Shown here: one piece after another, positions 1 to 5,122 of the stretch | Position numbering within the stretch: the first letter of the stretch is position 1 | Layout: each line of letters starts with the position of its first letter | DNA from: Nocardioidaceae bacterium | Lineage (GTDB): Bacteria > Actinomycetota > Actinomycetes > Propionibacteriales > Nocardioidaceae | Direction: 5' to 3' | DNA: 5,122 nucleotides | Assembly: GCA_013698435.1 (NCBI GenBank) | Contig: JACCVA010000438.1 | Location: forward strand, 1 to 5,122 | Notes under the pieces: model-generated | Databases searched by the model: none | What the model was told of the DNA's origin: nothing | Seen by the model: only the letters and a program-made list of their open reading frames with translations | Position numbers and translations under genes: made by a program

Positions 1-329
1 TCTGCATCAAGGCGATGGCTACGGTCACCCCGATCCGCGCTGCCACAACCGACGTGGTGCTGATCGGCGAGAGTCGGATGCGGCGTAGCAGCTTGGTCGA
101 GCGCCATCCGACAAGCGTGGCGGCCGCCGAACGTGGCACTGGTAGCGATGGCCCATCCCAACAAGCCCGGCGTCACGAACTGGATGGTCTGCAGCGAGGC
201 GTCCTCGACTCGTTCGGTCCTGACGGTGTACTTCGGCGGCTGGCCGCTCGCGGCGACGTTTGCTGACTGGACGAACGACCGCAGGGTCCCCTGCGCGACT
301 GCGGCCTGAACCTGGTTCGGGTGCAGCGT
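1..329 (-). pseudogene. ABC-2 type transporter permease remnant, N-terminally truncated and frameshifted; runs off the left edge
   Basis: Two minus-strand frames join into one permease-like stretch of about 109 residues. From 329 to 126 the sequence reads TLHPNQVQAAVAQG, then an extracellular-type segment with YTVRTERVEDASLQ, then a membrane segment FVTPGLLGWAIATSATFG. From 124 to 2, in the frame one base over, it continues AATLVGWRSTKLLRRIRLSP and ISTTSVVAARIGVTVAIALM. The PGLLG membrane entry, FGAA-T-LV-WR and the basic KLLRRIRLSP turn before the next hydrophobic helix are what I know from actinobacterial ABC-2 (DrrB-like) permeases, the membrane subunits of ABC exporters. Such proteins usually start with a transmembrane helix and about 100 residues before this region. 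Nothing like that lies upstream: the frame meets TGA at 381-383 and the DNA there is the hairpin array. The gene therefore seems to have lost its 5' part and gained one base. A sequencing error could explain the frameshift but not the missing N-terminus. Substrate and partner ATPase are unknown. Confidence 0.8.
119..130 (-). other. Frameshift site inside the permease remnant (one extra base)
   Basis: On the minus strand the run is TTC GGC G GCC GCC ACG. Removing one G (about position 125) restores a continuous family-like reading ...ATSATFG-AATLVGWR. A two-base loss would also fit but is less simple. The site is a short GC-only stretch made of repeated GGC/GCC, where slippage or a base-calling error is plausible. 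Nothing suggests programmed frameshifting: there is no slippery heptamer. Confidence 0.7.
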
Positions 330-336
330 GCGTCTG

Positions 337-364
337 CCGCCGTATGTCGGAAGACGTACGCCGG
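337..364. repeat. Hairpin of repeat copy 1
   Basis: The left arm CCGCCGTATGTC (337-348) and right arm GACGTACGCCGG (353-364) flank GGAA. There is one C/C mismatch and one T/G position, which pairs as a wobble if the plus strand is transcribed. The other ten pairs are Watson-Crick. Confidence 0.88.
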
Positions 365-387
365 AACAAGCCACAGCCGTTCACCTG

Positions 388-415
388 CCGCCGTATGTCG
401 GAAGACGTACGCCGG
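388..415. repeat. Hairpin of repeat copy 2
   Basis: The 28 bases are identical to copy 1: arms 388-399 and 404-415, loop GGAA at 400-403. The hairpin is fully conserved between copies 1 and 2, and all three differences between those units fall in the spacer. Confidence 0.88.
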
Positions 416-438
416 TACAAGCCTCAGCCGTTCATCTG

Positions 439-466
439 CCGCCGTATGTCGGAAGTCGTACGCCGG
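439..466. repeat. Hairpin of repeat copy 3, with an extra mismatch
   Basis: Arms are 439-450 and 455-466. One substitution (T at 456 in place of A) breaks a pair next to the loop, leaving nine Watson-Crick pairs plus the T/G position. This copy lies nearest the glutamate dehydrogenase stop and is the most decayed. Confidence 0.82.
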
Positions 467-511
467 AACGAGTCTCAGCCTTGGTCCTGCAGTGTCGAGG
501 TCGAGCGGCTG

Positions 512-3500
512 TCACGCTGTCGTCAGCATGGTGCGTACGACGCGGAGACCGACCGACATCCGCGCGAGATCGGTCTGGTCGTCGGAGGTGATCTCGTCGA
601 GCGTCGACTTCGCACGCCCGACGAGCGTCTCTTCGGTGCGCTCCCAGGACTCGATCCGCTCCTCGACGCTTGCTCCCGACTCGGTTGTCGCCAGCACCTG
701 CGCCGTCAACGCCGCGTGCACGGCGTGTAGGTCGTCACGCAACGTCGCCCGCGCCATCGTCTGCCACCGGTCGTCGCGTGGGAGAGCGAAGATCTTGTCG
801 AGAAGCTGGCTCAGACCGAGGTCGGCGCCGAGCCTCGCATGCAGCCGCGCCACCTCGATCGGGTCGTAGCCGTCCCGGTTCGCGATCTCGGCGATCTCCA
901 GTGCGGCGTACGCCGACGGAAGCACCGCCACCTGCTGAGCGAGCCCCTCGGGTACTCCGGCTTCGGTGAGGGCGTTCCTGCTGCGTTCGAACGTCTCGTG
1001 GTCAACCCCGCACAGCAGTTCCGGCAACGCCTGCATCACCTGCTGGATGCGGGTGCCGAAGACCTCCACGGTCGCCTCGGAGTCGAGAGGGGGCCGGCGG
1101 TTGTTGACCATCCACCGGGTGGCTCGCTCGACGAGCGTGCGCACCGACAGCCGCATCCGGGTCTGGACGGACGCGTCGACCGTGTTGTCGAGGGCGTTGA
1201 CCTGTTGGAGGAGGTGGTCGGCGCCGTAGAGCTCGCGGCAGACGACGTGAGCCCGTGTCAGCTCCTCTGCGGTGGCACTTGTCTCCTGGCTCAACCGGTG
1301 GAAGAACGTGATTCCGGCGAAGTTGACGAGGTCGTTGACGACCTGAGTGACGATGATCTCTCGACGCAGCGGGTGCTCGTTCATCTGTTCGCGGTACGGC
1401 TGGCGCATCTGAGTCGGGAAGTAGCCGAAGAGGTCGCCCCGCAGGAACGGGTCGTCAGGGAGCGCGCTCTGCAGCAGCTCGTCGGCCAGCACGATCTTGG
1501 TGTAGGCCAGCAGGACGGCCAGCTCAGGTGCCGTCAGCGCCGTCCCGGCCTGGCGTCGGCTTGCGAAGTCTTTCGGGGTAGGGAGAAACTCGATCTCCCG
1601 GTTGACCAGCCCGCGCCGCTCCAGCCGCCGGATCCAGGACTCGTGCACGTGCATGAGCGGTGCCGCCACCGCCAAGGAGCTGGCCAGCGCGAGGTTCTGG
1701 TCGTAGTTGTCGCTGAGCACGAGGGCTCCCACCTCGTCGGTCATCGACACCAGGAGCTTCTCCCGCTCCTGCTCCGTCATCTGTCCGGCATGCACGAGTC
1801 GGTCGAGCAGGATCTTGATGTTGACCTCATGGTCAGAGGTGTCGACTCCCGCCGAGTTGTCGATGAAGTCGGTGCAGATGCGTCCGCCATTGGCGGCGTA
1901 CTCGATCCTGCCGAGCTGGGTGAATCCAAGGTTGCCGCCTTCACCGACAGCCTGACAACGAAGCTCCTGTCCGTTGACCCGGATCGAGTCATTGGCCTTG
2001 TCGCCGGCGTCGGCGTTGACCTCTGCCTGGGCCTTCACGTAGGTGCCGATGCCGCCGTTCCAGAGCAGGTCGACGGGGGCAAGCAGGATCGCCTTCATCA
2101 GCTCCGCAGGCGTCAGGTGCGCACCTTCCTCGACTGCGAGAGCCTCAGCCACCTCAGCCGATACCGGGATGGACTTGAGCGTCCGCGAGAACACTCCCCC
2201 ACCCTCGCTGATCACGCTCGTGTCGTAGTCGGCCCAGCTCGACCGCGGCAGCTTGAACAACCGAGCGCGTTCGGCGAAGGACGAGGCGGGGTCCGGGTGG
2301 GGGTCGAGGAAGATGTCTCGGTGGTCGAATGCGGCCACCAGCGACGTGTGCTCGCTCAACAGCATGCCGTTGCCGAAGACGTCTCCGCTCATGTCGCCGA
2401 TGCCGACCACGGTGAAGTCCGTTGTCTGGCAGTCGATACCTCGCTCACGGAAGTGTCGCTGCACCGAGACCCACGCACCTCGCGCGGTGATGCCCATCGC
2501 CTTGTGGTCGTAGCCGACGGAACCTCCGGACGCGAACGCGTCACCGAGCCAGTAACCGTAGTCCTTCGCCACCCCGTTGGCGATGTCGGAGAACGTCGCC
2601 GTGCCTTTGTCTGCCGCCACCACCAGGTAGCTGTCGTCACCGTCATGGCGCACGACGTCTCGCGGAGGAACGGTCTTGCCGTCCACCAGGTTGTCGGTGA
2701 TGTCGAGCAAGGCGCAGATGAACGTCTTGTAGCAGGCGATGCCCTCAGCCAGCATTGTCTCGCGGTCGGCTGAGGGGGGAGGCATCTGCTTGCAGTAGAA
2801 GCCGCCTTTGGCGCCGACCGGGACGATGACGGCGTTCTTCACCATCTGGGCCTTCACCAGCCCCAGCACCTCGGTTCGGAAATCCTCGCGGCGGTCCGAC
2901 CAGCGCAAACCACCGCGCGCGACCGCACCGAAACGCAGGTGCACACCCTCGACGCGTGGCGAGTAGACGAACACCTCGAACGCCGGGCGTGGCTCCGGCA
3001 GGTCGGGCACCTGCTTGGGTTCGAGCTTGAGCGACATGTACGACTTCAGCTCGCCGTCGTCGTCGCGTTGGTAGAAGTTCGTGCGCAGGGTCGCGTCGAT
3101 GGCGCGCAGATAGCTGCGCAGGATCCGGTCCTGGTCGAGGCTCGCCACGTCGTCGAGCGCCGCGGTGATCTTGTCCTGGATCTCCTGACCAGCCACCGAA
3201 CGGTCGCCGTCGTACGCCGGGTCGAAGCGCACCTCGAACAGGTCGACCAGCAACCGGGCAATCGGGACGTTCGCTCGCAGTGACGCCTCGATGTACTCCT
3301 GGCTGAACGGCGAGCCGCCCTGCCGGAAGTACTTGGCGTACGCGCGCAGGATCGTGACCTGACGCCACGGAATGGCCCCGTCGAGCACCAGCGCCGAGAA
3401 ACCGTCGCTCTCGGCACGGCCGGACCAGGTGGCACGAAAGGCGTCCTGGAAGAGCTCCCGGGCACCCGTCGGCATCTCCGCTTCTCGGCGCAGGCCGAAG

Positions 3501-5122
3501 TCGTAGATCCAGGCGGGTCCGCTGCGAAGCGACAGCTCGTACGGCCGCTCATCGACGACTTCCACACCCATCGCCGAGAGCAGCGGCAGCACGTGCGACA
3601 GGCTGATCGGACTGCCGGTCCTGAACACCTTGAAGCGAGCGACGCCCTCCTCGGCGTCGGCCGGCGCATAGAGGAACAGACCTACGGAGTCGGGGTCGGC
3701 CGCCTCTACCCGGCCGATGTCCGCCGCCGCCACCTGGGGACGGAAGTCCTCCTTGTAAGCCTCCGGGAACGCGTCGGCGTACAGGCGAGTGATCCGCGCA
3801 CGGTCCTCCTCACCGAACTCCTCGGTGATGGCCGAGACAAGGTCGTCGGTCCACGAACGCGTTGCCTCGGTGAGGCGTCGTTCGAGCTCGGCCGAATCGA
3901 AGTCGCGCAGGGTCTCGCCCGGCTTGGCCCGGACGACGAAATGGAGCCTCGCCAGTACCGACTCGCTCACCCGTGCGGTGTAGTCGAGGGTGTCCGCGCC
4001 CAGCGTCTCCTTGAGGATCGCCTGCAGCTTCTCGCGTACCTGCGTCGTGTAGCGGTCGCGGGGAAGGTAGAGAAGGCACGACAGGTAGCGGCCGAACTCG
4101 TCACGTCGGCTGAAGAACCGCAGCTGCCGACGCTCGCGCAGGTGCAGCACGGACTCGGCCACCGGCAGCAGGTCGTCGACCGGCGTCTGGAAGAGCTCGT
4201 CGCGAGGATAGGTCTCCAAGATGTCCATCAGGGCCTTGCCGCTGTGGCTCCCGGGCGAGTAGCCGGCATGGTCGACGAGTGCCCGAGCCTTGTTGCGCAG
4301 CATCGGGATGCGGGTGAGGCTCTCGGTGTACGCCGCCGAGCTGAAGAGCCCGAGGAAACGTCGCTCCCCTGTGACCTCGCCGGCCTCGTCGAACGTCTTG
4401 ATGCCGATGTAGTCGAGGTAGACCGGGCGGTGCACCGTCGATCGCGAGTTGGCCTTGGTGATGATCATCAGCTGCTTGTGGCGCGCCTTCGCACGAACAG
4501 CAGGGGGCAGTTTGCCGAAGGACGGTGACATGTCCTGGTCCGACCGCAGGATGCCCAGGCCGGTGCCGGGGAGCGCACGGAGCACGTCCTCGCCGTCGAC
4601 GACCTGCAGCCGGTACTCGCGATAACCGAGGAAGGTGAAGTGGTTGTCGGCCAGCCACGACAGCAGCGCCTTGCCCTCCTCGATCTCGGGCTGAGGAAGA
4701 TCCGGAGGGTTGCTCTCCAGGTCGGCGACGATCTGTTGGGCCTGGTCGTTCATCTTGGCCCAGTCCTCGACCACCTCCCGGACGTCACGCAGAACCTGCG
4801 TCAGCTTGGTCGATATCGCGTCGACCGCGTCCTGGTCCGTTTCACGGTCGACCTCGATGTGCATCCATGACTCACGGACGAGGTCCGACGTGATGCCAGC
4901 GCCCGGCCCGTCACCGTCGCTGACCTCGAGCAGCTGCCCGGTGACGTCACGCCGGACGAGAAGCTGCGGGTGGATCACGGCGTGGATCGGGCGGTCGTCG
5001 GCGGTGATCGCCATCGTGACGGAGTCGACGAGGAACGGCATGTCGTCGGTGACGACCTCGATGACCGTGTGTCCCTCGGCATCCCACTCGTCGTCCTCGA
5101 CCGCAGGGGTGAAGACACGTAC
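512..5122 (-). CDS. gdh: Large NAD-specific glutamate dehydrogenase (about 180 kDa class), 5' partial
   Basis: This cytoplasmic enzyme catalyses NAD-dependent oxidative deamination of glutamate to 2-oxoglutarate and ammonium. The frame is open to the right edge and ends in TGA at 512-514. It encodes 1,536 residues here; full-length actinobacterial relatives have roughly 1,600-1,650, so some 60-115 N-terminal residues are missing. The Met at 5039-5041 is internal, because the 27 codons before it read like the family (RVFTPAVEDDEW, then EVVTDDMPFLVDSVTM). Numbering that Met as 1, the first ~690 residues are the regulatory ACT-like N-terminal region. The catalytic core follows: SDRREDFRTEVLGLVKAQMVKN (715-736, split here only as a motif range), GAKGGF (743-748, window 2798-2815), DKGTATFSD (811-819), the dinucleotide-binding GIGDMSG (880-886, window 2384-2404) and GEGGNLGFTQLGR (1033-1045). 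K735, K745 and D811 look like the conserved catalytic Lys/Lys/Asp set. The rest is the helical C-terminal region. No frameshift or missing motif is seen. Promoter and start lie outside the window. Confidence 0.97.
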   Translation of the reverse strand, partial: VRVFTPAVEDDEWDAEGHTVIEVVTDDMPFLVDSVTMAITADDRPIHAVIHPQLLVRRDVTGQLLEVSDGDGPGAGITSDLVRESWMHIEVDRETDQDAVDAISTKLTQVLRDVREVVEDWAKMNDQAQQIVADLESNPPDLPQPEIEEGKALLSWLADNHFTFLGYREYRLQVVDGEDVLRALPGTGLGILRSDQDMSPSFGKLPPAVRAKARHKQLMIITKANSRSTVHRPVYLDYIGIKTFDEAGEVTGERRFLGLFSSAAYTESLTRIPMLRNKARALVDHAGYSPGSHSGKALMDILETYPRDELFQTPVDDLLPVAESVLHLRERRQLRFFSRRDEFGRYLSCLLYLPRDRYTTQVREKLQAILKETLGADTLDYTARVSESVLARLHFVVRAKPGETLRDFDSAELERRLTEATRSWTDDLVSAITEEFGEEDRARITRLYADAFPEAYKEDFRPQVAAADIGRVEAADPDSVGLFLYAPADAEEGVARFKVFRTGSPISLSHVLPLLSAMGVEVVDERPYELSLRSGPAWIYDFGLRREAEMPTGARELFQDAFRATWSGRAESDGFSALVLDGAIPWRQVTILRAYAKYFRQGGSPFSQEYIEASLRANVPIARLLVDLFEVRFDPAYDGDRSVAGQEIQDKITAALDDVASLDQDRILRSYLRAIDATLRTNFYQRDDDGELKSYMSLKLEPKQVPDLPEPRPAFEVFVYSPRVEGVHLRFGAVARGGLRWSDRREDFRTEVLGLVKAQMVKNAVIVPVGAKGGFYCKQMPPPSADRETMLAEGIACYKTFICALLDITDNLVDGKTVPPRDVVRHDGDDSYLVVAADKGTATFSDIANGVAKDYGYWLGDAFASGGSVGYDHKAMGITARGAWVSVQRHFRERGIDCQTTDFTVVGIGDMSGDVFGNGMLLSEHTSLVAAFDHRDIFLDPHPDPASSFAERARLFKLPRSSWADYDTSVISEGGGVFSRTLKSIPVSAEVAEALAVEEGAHLTPAELMKAILLAPVDLLWNGGIGTYVKAQAEVNADAGDKANDSIRVNGQELRCQAVGEGGNLGFTQLGRIEYAANGGRICTDFIDNSAGVDTSDHEVNIKILLDRLVHAGQMTEQEREKLLVSMTDEVGALVLSDNYDQNLALASSLAVAAPLMHVHESWIRRLERRGLVNREIEFLPTPKDFASRRQAGTALTAPELAVLLAYTKIVLADELLQSALPDDPFLRGDLFGYFPTQMRQPYREQMNEHPLRREIIVTQVVNDLVNFAGITFFHRLSQETSATAEELTRAHVVCRELYGADHLLQQVNALDNTVDASVQTRMRLSVRTLVERATRWMVNNRRPPLDSEATVEVFGTRIQQVMQALPELLCGVDHETFERSRNALTEAGVPEGLAQQVAVLPSAYAALEIAEIANRDGYDPIEVARLHARLGADLGLSQLLDKIFALPRDDRWQTMARATLRDDLHAVHAALTAQVLATTESGASVEERIESWERTEETLVGRAKSTLDEITSDDQTDLARMSVGLRVVRTMLTTA

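Larger units (their letters stand above)
334..486. repeat. Three-copy 51-bp tandem array of hairpin-bearing units
   Basis: The units begin at 334, 385 and 436, each with CTGCCGCCGTATGTCGGAAG or nearly so. Copies 1 and 2 differ at only three of 51 positions. Copy 3 is more diverged: it matches well to about 480 and its last six bases (481-486) do not match the others. Each unit holds a near-palindrome with 12-base arms around GGAA, followed by about 20 bases of spacer ending CAGCCGTTCA in the first two copies. The array starts 26 bases downstream of the glutamate dehydrogenase stop and ends about five bases before recognisable permease coding sequence. I do not recognise the family. The layout fits a REP-like (repetitive extragenic palindromic) cluster, but that is inference. 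Because 51 is divisible by three, the array is open in all forward frames, which creates spurious reading frames. Confidence 0.93.
330..511. other. Intergenic region between glutamate dehydrogenase and permease remnant
   Basis: I find no gene here. The 25 bases at 487-511 after the dehydrogenase stop and the few bases at 330-333 are unassigned; the rest is the hairpin array. No T-rich run follows any hairpin on the minus strand, so a classical intrinsic terminator is not supported. The hairpins could still protect or end the dehydrogenase transcript. No promoter for the permease remnant is recognisable. Confidence 0.7.

Noticed and set aside
15..266. Plus-strand open frame of 83 codons at the left edge
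   Set aside because: It is antisense to the permease remnant and has no recognisable protein features.
25..420. Minus-strand open frame of 131 codons across the repeat and permease remnant
   Set aside because: It is a third frame that encodes neither of the two permease-like halves. It starts inside the array and its sequence is Arg/Ser/Pro-rich noise.
334..486. CRISPR array
   Set aside because: The spacers are nearly identical to each other and only three units exist, so this is a simple tandem repeat, not repeats with unique spacers.
260..730. Plus-strand open frame containing the repeated peptide CRRMSEDVRRNKPQP, as if a repeat protein
   Set aside because: The peptide repeat follows from a 51-bp DNA repeat whose length is divisible by three; all three forward frames give equally repetitive peptides. 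The conserved unit is a palindrome, and the frame runs into the antisense of gdh.
839..2773. Long plus-strand open frame (644 codons) opposite glutamate dehydrogenase
   Set aside because: It lies wholly antisense to a strongly supported conserved gene. Its composition (many Arg, Val, Asp, Gln, His) is the usual mirror of high-GC codon use, and no domain motif is seen.
3593..4528. Plus-strand open frame of 311 codons
   Set aside because: It is also antisense to the N-terminal part of glutamate dehydrogenase, with low-complexity mirror composition and no recognisable motif.
5039..5041. ATG as the true start of glutamate dehydrogenase
   Set aside because: The frame stays open to the right edge, the 27 upstream codons encode family-typical residues, and the family has a longer N-terminus.

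Overview
The window looks like chromosomal DNA from a high-GC Gram-positive bacterium. Base composition is strongly GC-rich, codons favour G or C in third position, and the dominant gene is the very large NAD-dependent glutamate dehydrogenase in its actinobacterial form. A Nocardioides-like or other Propionibacteriales host is my best guess, from protein feel only and not from a search.

Layout, read in the direction of transcription (minus strand, right to left). Positions 5122 to 512 hold one long uninterrupted gene, about 90% of the window, for the large (about 180 kDa class) NAD-specific glutamate dehydrogenase. Its 5' end lies beyond the right edge. After its stop codon comes a non-coding gap of about 180 bp (330-511). 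Most of that gap is a tandem array of three 51-bp units, each carrying a 12-bp-arm hairpin with a four-base loop. Positions 329 to 1 then hold a broken gene on the same strand. It encodes the middle of an ABC-2 type transporter permease, with its N-terminal coding part missing and its frame shifted once near position 125. It runs off the left edge.

The two genes have no evident functional link. The dehydrogenase deaminates glutamate to 2-oxoglutarate in central nitrogen and carbon metabolism, while the permease would have been the membrane half of an export-type ABC transporter. The repeat array lies exactly between the 3' end of the intact gene and the point where permease coding sequence begins. 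It therefore marks a probable rearrangement or decay junction, and may also form the 3' end of the dehydrogenase transcript.

I see no RNA genes, CRISPR array, complete mobile element or convincing promoter. The most interesting parts are the hairpin array and the previously hidden permease remnant; the large gene is ordinary housekeeping sequence.
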